Both the position numbers and the translations under genes were made by a program. The notes below the pieces were generated by a model. The model ran no database searches and was not told the DNA's origin. It was given only the letters and a program-made list of their open reading frames with translations. A stretch of DNA of 64,000 bases from Limnephilus marmoratus (lineage: Eukaryota > Arthropoda > Insecta > Trichoptera > Limnephilidae): assembly GCA_917880885.1 (NCBI GenBank), contig OU862910.1, forward strand, positions 50,211,285 to 50,275,284. Reading direction: 5' to 3'. Each line of letters begins with the position of its first letter. Positions within the stretch are counted from its first letter, which is position 1. Of the stretch, positions 53,061-63,922 are shown piece after piece.

Positions 53061-53377
53061 AGTACCTTTTTTTCAGGAGGTTGTGAGTCCGAGGCTGTGC
53101 CTCCCCAGACTGAAATATCTTCATATAAAAAAAAAAATTTTTGAAAAAAAATAAAAAGCGTTTTCAGCTTCAACAACATCATAATATTGTATTTTTCAAT
53201 CTTAGCACTCTACCCCACTGAAAAGTCACGGATTGCTTGGGGCTCGAGACCAGAGATGGCTGCCAAATTCAACAGTGTTCAACGTATTTTTAGGTAATGT
53301 TTGTCTATATTTTTTAAAAAAAGAAGAAAAAGTTACAATTTTTTGAAAAGTGATGCAAAATAAGTCATGTAATGGGG
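53061..53377. other. Unassigned AT-rich sequence
   Basis: A- and T-runs; possibly the decayed continuation of the CR1 fragment. No gene. Confidence 0.35.
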
Positions 53378-53665
53378 TTTTTTTTTTTTTTTTTACATGA
53401 GCTCCACACAGGAGGCCTTGAGGAAAATAATTTCCCCCAGGGCCTATGTCATCTTTGAGGATGCTGTGTGGAGGGTTTTTTTTTTTTAAGGAAAGGAAGG
53501 AGAGGAGAGTTCTGGGAAGGAAAAGGGTTTAAGGGGTGGGTAGGAATCTGGGGTTCAGTATGTCCTGGTCATCCGCCTCCAAGACCTAGACAAACCTCAC
53601 CCCATGAACCCGGGCACCCCTGCTAAATCACCAAACGTAGCGAACCACTTGGTGACTTCATAAAA
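53378..53665 (-). repeat. SINE2 copy, minus strand, internally deleted
   Basis: Poly-T then the tail hairpin (ggccttgag/cccagggcc), ggatgctgtgtggaggg and the body. The middle is joined directly to ccgcctccaagacctagacaaacctcacccc and gcgaaccacttgg. Confidence 0.85.
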
Positions 53666-53767
53666 ACATGATTATTTCATTAAATGTCGTAAATGTTAAG
53701 TACTTAACGCCATTCAAGCATTTCGGTCATCCTCCACCCATACACCGTCAAATCAGACATCCACCTT

Positions 53768-54021
53768 GCCTAGAGATTCCGTATTTTTTGTGGGATTGTT
53801 ATTGGATAACGGACGTTATCTCCTGTCAGATTTGTGATTTTTACATTTATACTGTCACACATTTTAGTGTAGATCGATTTAAACACGAATTCCTGCAAGT
53901 ACGCATGATTATTTATTCATTTAATGTATGTTGTACATAGAAAAAGCAAATAACAGCCATAAAAATCAGATAACGTCCCTTATCCAATAACGATCTCACA
54001 AAAAATACGGAATCGCTAGGC
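53768..54021. mobile_element. MITE with ~65-bp TIRs
   Basis: gcctagagattccgtatttt (left) mirrors aaaatacggaatcgctaggc (right). The similarity continues through attggataacggacgttatc. No ORF. Confidence 0.85.
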
Positions 54022-54590
54022 TGTGCAGCTTGATTTATGTTTTTCTTAACTTATGTTTTTCCACATATCTGGAAGAAAAAAATATATTTGTTATTGAATA
54101 TTTCAACATATAATTAGTTATAATTTTCTTTAATGTTTATTACATTAAGCCGGGGGAGGCCCCCGGACCCCCCGTTTTCTGAAGTCCCCCCCCCCTTCCC
54201 CACCCCACGTTAGGGGGGCCCCTTTTACTTTATTTTATATAAAGTTGATTTATGTCAAACTGTGGGTGAAAATTGATTTTCACTTTGTGTCTGGGTAAAA
54301 CTGGTGTTCAATAAATCAAACTATCTGAATACAATTTTTGTTTATTTCTAATTCAAGGGACAGAATATTGTAAATCAGATGAAACAAAGCCATTTCATCA
54401 TGCTCATTTGATGGTTAATCACATAACGTTACGTTATACATAAAGGTTGTCAAATAGTTTTAATTTTTTTTTCTTTCTAATATAACAAAAGCTTTGATAT
54501 AATATTGTTTCTAATGTTGCCTATTAGTCCTATGACATTGTGTTTAAACAGTGGAACCGCTATCATCATTAATATCATATTAATCACTAA
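54022..54590. other. Non-coding, with a G/C tract
   Basis: 54148-54225 holds gccgggggaggcccccggac and C-runs in AT-rich surroundings, perhaps the end of another element. No gene. Confidence 0.35.
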
Positions 54591-54757
54591 GGGAACGTAC
54601 CCATACTACGTGACACGTTTAGGGGGGGGGGGGGTCTTCAAAATGTCACGCTCCATACAAATGAGCGGCGGGTTGCTTAGGATTTTGGTCACCGGGGGAG
54701 GGGGGGGGGGGGGTTAAAAATTGCAAAAAGTTGGTCACGTAGTATGGGTATGTTCCC
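54591..54757. mobile_element. PIF/Harbinger-like MITE (family A)
   Basis: GGGAACGTACCCATACTACG and its inverse are flanked by TAA on both sides (54588-54590, 54758-54760). G-runs and ttaaaaattgcaaaaagttgg lie inside. Confidence 0.92.
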
Positions 54758-54760
54758 TAA

Positions 54761-55475
54761 TCCGTTATTGAGGGCCTAAGGACTATGGAATCTACAGAAA
54801 TATTTTTTCCCATACAAAATCAACTGAAGAGCAGAGCAGATATCGGGAGTCTTCAAACTTTTTAGCCTAAGGGCCACACTGACTCCTCCACTAAATTCCA
54901 AGGGCCAAGACTTGGGGCGGTATTTCACAATCCTCCACATAGCTTATACATACCTACATATAACGAATATTAATAAATAAACAAATAAATACTCGCAACT
55001 GGCAAAAAACTCTGCTAACTTATATATGTAGCCATTATTCATAGGTTGAAGTGCCGAATAGTAAACTCAAGACTTTTCTAACAAATAAATCCTATATAAT
55101 TAATCTAAAATTAACGTTACCGTATGAATAATCTATGGGGAGGATGGTGAAATACCCACTTAGCTACGTATATGGTAGAGAAATCATAGCTTCTGAAATT
55201 CTCTAGCCATGCAAGAATTGGATTTTATTTTACACAATCTTTTAACAGTCTGAACCAGAACCTGGGTCTATAATCATTTTACATGACCAGAGTCGATCAC
55301 GACCCACCGACGAAGTGATCAGGTTGAAGGTATCCGGTCTTTGATTGGTTAGAAAAATGTCATACATGATGGCAGACCATAGATAATGTAAATTGTGTAG
55401 ACCAAGTGTCTCAAACTCATTCTCGTTACCCAGAAATAGAGATGATTTATCTGAAATAAACTTTTTTTTTTTTAA
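54761..55475. other. Unassigned sequence
   Basis: A ctaagggccacactgactcc phrase at 54868 resembles hAT-type termini, but no partner is found. No gene. Confidence 0.3.
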
Positions 55476-55665
55476 TTCTTAAAAAGAAAGACAAACATTC
55501 CCGGGTTACGAATAACCCAACAATGTTTGAAAATCTCCTACTACCATCACACTAAGCGGAGAATGTTGCTTGTGTCGTGACAGCTTAGAGGAATCGAAAA
55601 TGCGACTCCCGGGTGGGACCCAAAGCGATGCCCACTTAGCCACTGACCAGTCATAATATAAGCCT
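55476..55665 (-). repeat. Diverged tRNA-SINE-like relic
   Basis: The minus strand carries ctggtcagtggctaagtggg (box-A-like) and a degenerate box B (gggtcccacccgggag) followed by non-tRNA sequence. It is a different family from SINE1. Confidence 0.45.
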
Positions 55666-55904
55666 TTTTAAAATTTATTTGGTAAGACAAGATAACCAGC
55701 TAAATACACTAATTAAGGAGGGTGATTTCATCTTTAATATCTTGTATATCGTCACTTACATTAAAACACTGTGTATCTCATTTACTTAGGTTTTCAGGAG
55801 GAACAAAAAACCATTTGGTTTATTAAATAAAAATAGCACATCTTTAAAATTTGGAGTTTTTTTTTTCATTAAAAACTTATGGTTAGGTATTTTAAATTAA
55901 ATTC

Positions 55905-55962
55905 GCAGTGTAAAGGCGGCGGTTCGCGCCTCGACCGCGACCGAAGACCGAGACCAGAGACG
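55905..55962 (+). repeat. CpG-rich repeat, left part (interrupted by hAT)
   Basis: aaggcggcggttcgcgcctc and gaccgcgaccgaagaccgag recur, inverted, at 63145-63215. The rest of the repeat lies after the hAT-like element at 60582-60690. Confidence 0.75.
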
Positions 55963-55978
55963 CAGTACCGGATTATCC

Positions 55979-56811
55979 CTAAGGCAGAGTAGGCAACTGC
56001 CTAGGGGCCCCGCATCGGCTAGGGGCCCCGCGTCCCGAGAAAAAATCACTTGCTTCAATTAGTGAGCAACGAAGTTTCGGATAAAGTCAGCTTTGAAGAT
56101 GTTTATTTTTATTTTTTATTAGGAACATTTACAGGTTAATTGGGTACACGCATTAAGACCATTGTTTGCCGGCGACTAAACTCGATTTTCAATAATCTCA
56201 TGTCTTTCGTTTGTCCCTTTCTAACGAAATGTTGTATTTGGAGTGTGGAACGGGGAGGCGGGAATGGAAGATTTCTATGTAGTGGTATTTAGCTGCAGCG
56301 CTAGCTAGCAACATAATGGTGTTATAGAGGTTTAAAGAAAAGGCCGCGTAATTATTATGTAACATCATTTTATCGGAGAATACGAGGAATGATCTTTTTG
56401 TTTAGTGCCTTGAAATTAACGGATATATTATATTGTTATAGGAGATACGGGAATCGGATGCATGACGTCAAATTGTAAATAAGTAAAATAGAGCGTTAAA
56501 CAAAATAAGGCATTTATTTCCATGCTCGAATACTTGCACGAAGACGGTGAAATGCCCCTTTTGTTGAGTATAATATTTTTAGGAGACACCTATAAAATTG
56601 GAGACTCCCGACATATTTCGTAATGGTGTTAGTGTGTCCGGTGTCCGGTGTTTACGACGTGTACACGCGAGAAACCACCGAAACGAAATTTTAATTTTAT
56701 ATGTCAATATATTTTCGTCAAGACGAGAAATCACCCTTTTGCTTAGTTCATCCAATATTAGCTGAGACTTGTATTGTTAGAAGTGCTCCGGAAATAATAA
56801 TGATAATCTAA
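55979..56811. other. hAT interior, left
   Basis: AT-rich, no recognised ORF. Could hold an eroded transposase gene too decayed to read. Confidence 0.3.
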
Positions 56812-57475
56812 GACACTATATAAAGAGGTAAGATTTGTTTGTTTGTTTGCATCGAATAGGCTCCGAAACTACTGAACCGATTTGAGAAATTCTTTCACTG
56901 GTAGGAAGCTACACTATCCCCGGGTGACATAGGCTATATTATATTTTCAAAAAAATTAGGGATCCTTACTAAAACTCTCATAATGTAACCCAAGGTGTAA
57001 AAAAACTACCTAAAATATTCTTTGCATCGCGTGCGCTGCGAAAACTATTAATGATAGAATAAAATAATGTACTAGGACTTTGCAGAAGATATCATTATTT
57101 ACAAAAAGTGTCGCGACAGCGTATGTCTAACTATTATAGTTATGCCACAATAAGTGTTCTTTTATTGAAAATTTTAATTAAAATGTCGCCGCTTGAAAAG
57201 GATCTTTATTTGTATCTTGGTTTTAATCCTTACCAAAATAAATTACTTCATAAACAAGACTGCTTTAATACCTTTATTTAACTTTTTGAATTATTCTATT
57301 CGGACATACCATTCGAAAGATATCGCGAGTTTAAAAGTGCAAGTATTAGATAATTTATAAAGTTAGCTAGGAAGGGGACGCGGGAGGGGAACGGGGACGC
57401 ACGGGAAGGTGATTCCGGGAGAAAAAGTATTTATTTGAATATGGCATTGCAACGCATGCCGGGAACCAGCTAGTA
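56812..57475 (+). mobile_element. Helitron-like non-autonomous element
   Basis: It starts tctaagacactatataaaga followed by gtttgtttgtttgc, then aaactactgaaccgatttga and ggtgacataggctatatt. It ends cattgcaacgcatgccggga and ccagctagt. This layout (TC start, CTAG(T) end, no TIR) fits the Helitron-type repeats I know from insects. No Rep/helicase. Confidence 0.5.
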
Positions 57476-57504
57476 TTATACAATTCTGCAAAGAATTCTA
57501 TTAG

Positions 57505-57628
57505 GAAACATCTATGTATAAAAATCAATGTATGTTTGTAACGGGACGAATGGGATAGGACACGCAGGGAGAAACAATGTCTTTATTAAGCGCCATTGCA
57601 ACGCATGCCGGGAACTCGCCAGTAAGAA
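57505..57628 (+). repeat. Short Helitron-like copy
   Basis: atctatgtataaaaatcaat and gtatgtttgta are followed by gcgccattgcaacgcatgcc ending gccagt. It shares head and tail with 56812-57475 but lacks the middle. Confidence 0.5.
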
Positions 57629-57794
57629 ATAAAATATTGTACCTTTAGAAAACTTAAATTCAGAATAATAACAATTTAAATGCTCAGCGAGATAATTCCA
57701 AGGAAAAGTTTATCAATATAATGCCGTTGAAGACGAAGAATATTTTTGGAATAAAAAAAAAAACAGCAATAAAAACGCCTATTAAAATTTAGTG
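57629..57794. other. AT-rich spacer
   Basis: No feature recognised. Confidence 0.4.
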
Positions 57795-58270
57795 TTAATA
57801 CTCATTTTGGGAGGCAGGTATGGGTGCCGCAGCCCAGGGAACCATTTATTGGATAACAAACACCTCTGCTACAGCTCACACCAAGTGGTTCGCTACGTTT
57901 AGTGACTTAGCAGGGCTGCCCGAGCTCATGGGATAAGGTTTGTCCGGGTCTTGGGGGTGGATGCGTCTGTCCACCAATTTCATGGCAGGCCAGATTGGGA
58001 GAGACTGGTTGAGGGAGACCTTTTGATTTCACGAGTAGGGCTCTCTCGGAACATCGCCTTTCACCGCACGGGGAGGGATAGAATCATTCGTCCGTCACTC
58101 CTGGACACACTGACCTCAGATTCCAACCCACCCCTTCTACCTTTTTATTTCCCAGAACATCCTCTCCTTCCTTTCCTAAAAAACCCTCCACTCAGCATCC
58201 CCGAAGATGACATAGGCCCTGAGGGGAATTATTTTCTTCTGGGCCTGTGTGGAGCTATTGTATAAAAACA
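57795..58270 (+). repeat. SINE2 copy, plus strand (near full length)
   Basis: gggaggcaggtatgggtgcc to the CR1-like tail ggccctgaggggaattattt and poly-A-like end. Length about 475 bp. The overlapping ORFs are incidental. Confidence 0.9.
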
Positions 58271-58439
58271 TAATCTTGTCCTTTGTTTATGTCAGATTTG
58301 AAAGTCAAATAATATGTGTAACTTCACATTCAATTATAGGTACTGTAAAGTTCCAAAATCGGCGTCTCGGAGTTTACTATATATGTATATATGTTTTCCA
58401 TACATACGCCTCAGGGATCTCTTTCTACAGATTTTTTTT

Positions 58440-58865
58440 AACATTAGCTCCATACAGGAGGCCCTGAGGAAAATGAGGGGTCTTTTTAGAAAAGGAAGAA
58501 GACGAAGTTCTGAGAAATAAAATGGTAAGTATTGCGGATGATTAGGAATCTGTGGGTCAGTGCATCTAGGAGTGACGGATGCAAGAATCCATCCCTCCCA
58601 CTGCGGTGCAAGGCGATGTTCAGAGAGGGTACCTACGGCTGGAGAAGTCAAAGAGATTCCCTCAACCATTCTCTCCCGATCCGGCCTGCCATGCAGCTGG
58701 TGGGCAGACGCATCCGCCGTCAAGACTCGGACAAACCTCACCCCATGAACCCGGGCAACCCTGCTAAGTCATCAAACGTAGCGAACTATTTGGGATGACC
58801 TATGGCAGAAGTGTTGGTTATCCAATAAATGGTTTCCGGGGCAGTGGTACGCATACCCGCCTCGC
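58440..58865 (-). repeat. SINE2 copy, minus strand
   Basis: The reverse of the family from attagctccatacaggaggc to gcagtggtacgcatacccgc. It faces the 57795 copy tail to tail with about 170 bp between, giving a long inverted repeat. Confidence 0.9.
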
Positions 58866-60130
58866 ATTCAGTCTAGGTACTTTCATTCACCTCTGCCAGT
58901 TCCCATGCCTCACTGCCATACATACCTAGGTAGGTAGGTACCCCAATATCGTAGAAAATATTTAAAAAATAAAAGCTGAACTGCAAAAAATTTTAATCTT
59001 ACTACCTACCAAGTAAACACTAATACGTTGAATATGGTTGAATACGTTCTCGATTTTTTCGGTTAAAATTAAAGAGTTCAAAAATGATTCTAAAACAACG
59101 AACACCTGCATATTGTCAACAAACAAAGACATAGATACACATATTGTTAATGTAAGGCGATTGAGTTATGTATGTATTAGTTTGTCGGCCCCCGGCCCCC
59201 GGTCCTCGCAAGCTACGCCCCGTACGGCTGGCAAATGAATAGATGAGACGGCATCAAAAAACCTAAGTAATTTTACTACAAATCTGCGCTTATCTAAATT
59301 CGGTTTTTTACACGAATAAAACTGTTTTCAGTGCAGAATAAAATTTTATCGTATACTTCATCATATTCCTGACTCAGGATGTGAAGAGTTTTTTTTTAAA
59401 TTGCGTCCATTTGCCCAGGAAAAAATTCCAAAGTTGCCTCCTAAATTCATGGATAAATCGTCATCTTTTGGGGCCTATATTTTATAATTTAAAGCAAAAA
59501 TCGAAAATCGGATTCACATCCTAACTGTATACATGCCTAACTTATCAATTAAAAAAAAGAAAAAAACATTTAATTGGATATTTTAGCCGTAAATCCAAAA
59601 CAAAATTTTGTATGAAACAGGCCACGCATGCGTTCCTCTTAAAGAAAACAAAAAATTATAATAATTAGGTTATTACCCAATAAATAACTAATGTTCACAT
59701 CATGCACAAATAATAAATAAAAAGTCTACAATTAAAACAAATATATGAACATAGTTGTATTTTACTTTTCTGTCCTTCTATTTGTTGCAACATTACTTAG
59801 ATCAGAAGTGATTGAAGGTGCCGTGTGTGGTTTATATTGGCATTTGTTTTGTTTTATTTCTAATTATATGTTTAAAATATAAATGATGTACAAGCTTCAG
59901 TATGCACTACCATCTGCTTGCTAAAATTCTTTGGAAAAGGTTGTCTGGAAGAGATCACTTTAGTGACAAGACGACTCATTGTAATGTTTTTTTTTAATAA
60001 TATATATTTTTGTTTCTATGTATGTGCCCTTTTATGTGCAATAAAGGGTTATAATATTAATTATGAATAAAATTGCGTTTTGGTAGAAAAAAATTATTTT
60101 GGAAGATAGAAAAGTGTAAAGTGCATTGGC
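58866..60130. other. hAT interior, right
   Basis: AT-rich with a taggtaggtagg run at 58930 and a G/C-rich patch at 59190-59225. No recognised gene or TE end. Confidence 0.35.
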
Positions 60131-60560
60131 GGACTAAGCCCGTCAGAAGCCCGGGGCGGCAAAATTGAATGAACCCCCCCCCCCCCTCCCCTTAGTGAAG
60201 TTGATATAATTTTTCAAGTTTTTTATTCAGTTCACACGGGCCTCTGACTCTGGGTGGGCCTCCTAACTCTTCCATGTTCCCTTGATCAAATCCTTAACAA
60301 GGCTTTTCGGGGGGGGGGGGGGTTGGTAAGGTTTTAAAAATAAAATAAAAATTATGAATGTAAAACATGTCAGTATATTGAGTAATGTGTCCAAATTTCA
60401 AGTAAATCGGAGCAAAACTAACGAGGGTACAGCGTTTCAAGCGACCGGCCGATTCAAGTATATTTCGAGAATAAAAATTTGTCCCTTCTCCCCCCCCCCA
60501 TTAGTTTGCCATTGGTAAAGGGGCCCCGAGACGTGCACTGCCTAGGGGCCCCGACATGGT
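60131..60560. other. Subterminal part of the hAT-like element
   Basis: Several C- and G-runs (60170, 60310, 60490) and ctaggggccccg close to the right end. Similar G/C motifs sit inside the left end. Confidence 0.45.
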
Positions 60561-60581
60561 TAATCCGGCCCTGCTGAGACG

Positions 60582-60690
60582 GAGGCAGGCGACCGCGACA
60601 AGTATCTCGGTCTCTTCGACACTACTGTGGGTGAAGACCAAAGACCGCGACCGCCTTCGCCTTCAGAGTTCAGTATAGCGCAGTCTGTCG
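60582..60690 (+). repeat. CpG-rich repeat, right part
   Basis: gaggcaggcgaccgcgac continues the repeat broken by the hAT-like element. An inverted motif gaccaaagaccgcgaccgcc follows at 60639. Confidence 0.75.
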
Positions 60691-60741
60691 ATGAAGTCAG
60701 TTGTGTTGTACTGATAATTTACACTAATGGAAATTAATTTT

Positions 60742-60885
60742 GACGACCTCCGTAGTCCAGTGGCTAAGACTCTTGACTCACATTCCGGAGGTCGCGGGTT
60801 CGAACCCGGCATGCGCAAATAAATTTTATTTGATTAATTTGTGTTATTTCACAATTAATTCATTTAAAAATAATTGTAACAGACG
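60742..60885 (+). repeat. SINE1 head only
   Basis: Complete tRNA-like head (gacgacctccgtagtccagt, box B gggttcgaacccggc) plus AT-rich linker, stopping before the body. The head can be folded roughly as a tRNA but has a mismatched acceptor. Confidence 0.9.
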
Positions 60886-61752
60886 TATCAAGTCTTTACA
60901 AGACTGTAAAATAAGGGGCACCGGTCTTGTGCACGCCTTCCACTAGCTCACGCTGATGATGGTGATTGTAGCTGGCTGGCCTCCCTACATCCAGTGGTAT
61001 GGCCCTGGATGCGCCTCGTTTCTGCCTGAGCGGTGCCTTGCAGTGCCCAGAGTCAGGGCCGACTGCAGCGGTAGGCACCGGGTTCTCGTTCAGGCAGAAC
61101 TTCGGCAGGAGGCAGCAGCTGGCAGCAGGTCGCAGACTTCCAGAGGTAGGTGTCTGGACCACTTGTAGAGTAAATAAAAGACTTGTTTGAATGTTGAAGA
61201 ATAACTGATTTATTACCCAAAAAATCACGCCTTTTATACCCGTTTTCGGGTGAAAAAACGGTCACGTGGTACAATTTTAGAGTGGGGGATTCTACCTATC
61301 CCGTTTTGCATATAAGGGGCGGTTTTCTGTTGCCGCTGGTTTTGCCGACCATTTCCTTGAAAGTGGTCGATTAAAATTAGGTTTTTACAATAATTATACA
61401 GGTCAGCTTAATGTATTTACAATGTTTTCCTTAATACTACAGTGTTTCTACGGATGTTCTACATTCGTAGATTTTTTGTTTGAAGAGTTTGGGTTGATTT
61501 TAAGGAAGTTTGACTTTTTGTCGGTAGGTATTTGTTATTTAACAAAGTGTTTGAATAGTTACAAAGAAGTTAATATTTTTCCCAGGTCCCCCGTAAGCTT
61601 GGCTATCGAAACCTTTTGGTTCCGTCGCTTTACGAGGTCCTGGGATTTTTAAAATGGAGAAAAAGTGAAATGATGCTAAAGTCTCGAAAATCTGCTCAAG
61701 TGCTGATAGCGCTGGCAGTTTAAGAGTTGCAATGTTTATTTATGGCTCTATG
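60886..61752. other. Unassigned, partly G/C-rich
   Basis: 60920-61170 is G/C-rich with open frames on both strands but no known motif. Its ending (cacttgtagagtaaataaaa, ttattaccc) has the look of an LTR or UTR. No partner LTR is seen in the window. Confidence 0.3.
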
Positions 61753-61806
61753 GATGCCCCGTAGGACTCTGCACTGAAACGTCTTAGTTTCAGCGTCCTA
61801 CGGGGT
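61753..61806. repeat. Two-part hairpin
   Basis: ccccgtagga pairs with tcctacgggg, and ctgaaac with gtttcag around a gtctta loop. Function unknown. Confidence 0.8.
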
Positions 61807-61844
61807 GTTTAAACGAAGTTATATTAAAATATGGTGTATTTTTG

Positions 61845-62390
61845 ACCAATATAAAGGCCCTTAATAGGGACGCCCAAACTGGTTTTTTGGCTTTGTAGCC
61901 GGAGAAATAGCCCTGAGGGCGAAATGACAATGATTTTAATATGTCTCCCGGTGGCAACCTGGTAAACAATTTTTACTTGTTGCACCGGGGCATTTGTTGT
62001 GTAAAGAAAATAACATTTTAGCAATGGTAAAAATGTGTGTGGCAAAGAGTAGTTGCTGGCGGCACGGTATTCATGAACCGTGGTCAGAACGAAAAGGCCC
62101 TGAAAAGGGCCGTCACAAGGGCCCTTCCTTTGGAGCAGGAACCGATCCTTTGGAGCAGGAACCGATCCTTTGGAGCAGGAACCGATCCTTTGGAGCAGGA
62201 AACGATCCTTTGGAGCAGGAAAAAATGGCCCTTCTCAGGGGTATAACATATAACATAGAGAAATATAGGAGGCTAGAATGGCTCCCGGTGCAAACTTGGC
62301 ACACAAGCTTTATTGGTTGCACCGGGGCATTGTACATAGCTAGACATTTTATAATTTAACAATGAGGGAGAGCAACACGTCCGTTACAAT
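61845..62390. repeat. Composite repeat with 20-bp minisatellite
   Basis: 62131-62220 is four and a half exact or near-exact copies of tggagcaggaaccgatcctt. It lies between two ~60-bp direct repeats (ctcccggtg to gcaccggggcat at about 61943-62010 and 62281-62345). No gene. Confidence 0.85.
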
Positions 62391-62687
62391 AATATATAGT
62401 ATATTTGTGGCATGTTCCAGAGTGGAAGATACTATTAGTATCGCCCTGGTGTAAGACCACCATTCAGAATTGAAACGTTGCTTGAAAATGGCTTTAGCTG
62501 TGTTTAGTGACCAGATCTAAATAGCCAGGTACTTCCCAATCTTCCTCTTCCCCACCTCCTTCCCCTCCCCACTACCTTCAGCCTCACAACATACCCCAAT
62601 TGGGGATGCCATAGTCTCACTGGCTCCAGACGGGAGCAGTTGAAATTCTTGTGCGGTATTCACTGTAAAAAAAAAAAAAAATGGAAA
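62391..62687 (+). repeat. SINE1 copy, head missing
   Basis: Linker end, full body and A15 tail, nearly identical in the body to the copies at 38.2 and 50 kb. Confidence 0.9.
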
Positions 62688-63040
62688 CTCAAGTAGAGTT
62701 ACTAATGGAGGAAGAAGAAGACGATGATTTGTACTTACCTTAGGCGACTTTTCGTTCACCTATCACCTATTGTTTGAGAATAATATGTTCAGGACTTATT
62801 TTAGGCTGAATAAAGCACAGTTACAAAAAGACAATGTTTACAAAAGGAAGAATATCATTGAAAATAAACTTAATTTAATTTAATTTTAAAATTAATAATT
62901 TATTAATTTTTTAAATTTGTTAATTTAATCAATTATCTTTTTTCGGAATCTAATTGTGCATTGTATATGCTGTCTGATCAGTTCAATCAGCTTCTCACAG
63001 TATTAGTCAGAAAAAGCGTTCATTTTTTACAACAAACACA
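62688..63040. other. AT-rich spacer
   Basis: No feature recognised beyond taattt runs at 62870-62935. Confidence 0.4.
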
Positions 63041-63290
63041 CATAATTATCAAGCGCGACGCGAGACACTACTTGTCCGGGGCGGCGACGGTCTTGCTGTC
63101 TCCCGTCTCGGTTGCGCGTACGAACTGGCCCCATACAAAGCTATACAAACAAGTACCCGTTGCGGTCGCCTGCCTACGTCTCTGGCCTCGGTCTTTGGTC
63201 GCGGTCGCCAGCGCCGGATATGCCATACGTTCAAAAACGTGCAAAAACCTGGCGCCAACTCCGAAGGGGCGCCGTGAGAAAATAAATATT
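63041..63290 (-). repeat. CpG-rich repeat, uninterrupted copy
   Basis: On the minus strand gaccgcgaccaaagaccgag, ggccagagacg and taggcaggcgaccgc are continuous. They match the two sides of the hAT-like insertion at 55.96 and 60.58 kb. G/C content is well above the surroundings. Confidence 0.8.
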
Positions 63291-63311
63291 GTATTAAAAT
63301 TTAGTTATAAT

Positions 63312-63703
63312 CTTCTTCTTCTTCAATGGCGCTACAGCCCATTTCGAGCCTTGGCCTCCTTCAAAATAAGCCTCCACCGCCCTCTGTCCTCGGCCGTCGT
63401 CTTCCAATCTGCAACATGGAGTAATCCTCTTGCATCCTTCCTGACATCACCCTCCCATCTCAGTCTAGGTCTGCCCGCCTTTCGTTTACCTCCCGGGTGT
63501 CCTGTCAGAACCTTCTTCGGTACTCGTGTGCTTGGCATTCGGTGCACATGTCCGGCCCATCTTAATCTTTGGAGTCTTAAATGGGTGGAGAGTCTGGGAG
63601 CTTGGTAAATATCGTAGAGCTCATTATTGTGGCGGATTCTCCATGCCTCTCCCTCTCGCACCGCTCCTAAGATTCTTCGAAGTACCTTTCTTTCGAAGAT
63701 GTC
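63312..63703 (-). pseudogene. RTE-like LINE 3' end with 16-bp target duplication
   Basis: The minus-strand frame FDIFERKVLRRIL, GEAWRIRHNNELYDIYQ, RLRWAGHVHRMPSTR, GGKRKAGRPRLRWEGDV ends at 63332-63334. The 3' end is a (GAA)n run (63312-63324) rather than poly-A, typical of RTE. The flanking repeat AAAATTTAGTTATAAT is at 63296-63311 and 63704-63719. 5' truncated. Confidence 0.92.
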
Positions 63704-63741
63704 AAAATTTAGTTATAATATTCGTATTAATACAGAATGTT

Positions 63742-63922
63742 GGTATCAACGGCTTACGAATTTATAGTCAGTTACAGAATTTTTTTACAAATTCCATATA
63801 TTTAGTTAAACGTAAGATCTATTTTTCCATATATCTTTTACCGTCTTTTACTACGAATAGGTGCGATCCAAATTCAATAACCAATCACAACGCGGTATTT
63901 TTGTTCGTAAGCCGTTGATACC
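63742..63922. mobile_element. MITE with perfect 19-bp TIRs
   Basis: ggtatcaacggcttacgaa at 63742-63760 and its exact inverse at 63904-63922. 181 bp, AT-rich inside. Confidence 0.85.

Larger units (their letters stand above)
55963..60573. mobile_element. hAT-like element (4.6 kb), non-coding interior
   Basis: The ends CAGTACCGGATTATCC and, inverted, CAGGGCCGGATTAACC carry a shared ctaggggcccc motif close inside. They are flanked by 8-bp near-duplications CAGAGACG (55955-55962) and CTGAGACG (60574-60581). An unoccupied copy of the target is at 63.15-63.2 kb on the other strand. No hAT transposase ORF is visible. The interior contains Helitron-like and SINE2 insertions. Confidence 0.75.

Noticed and set aside
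60956..61228. Overlapping ORFs on both strands in a G/C-rich stretch
   Set aside because: High G/C lowers stop frequency; no motif, splice or start context supports a gene.
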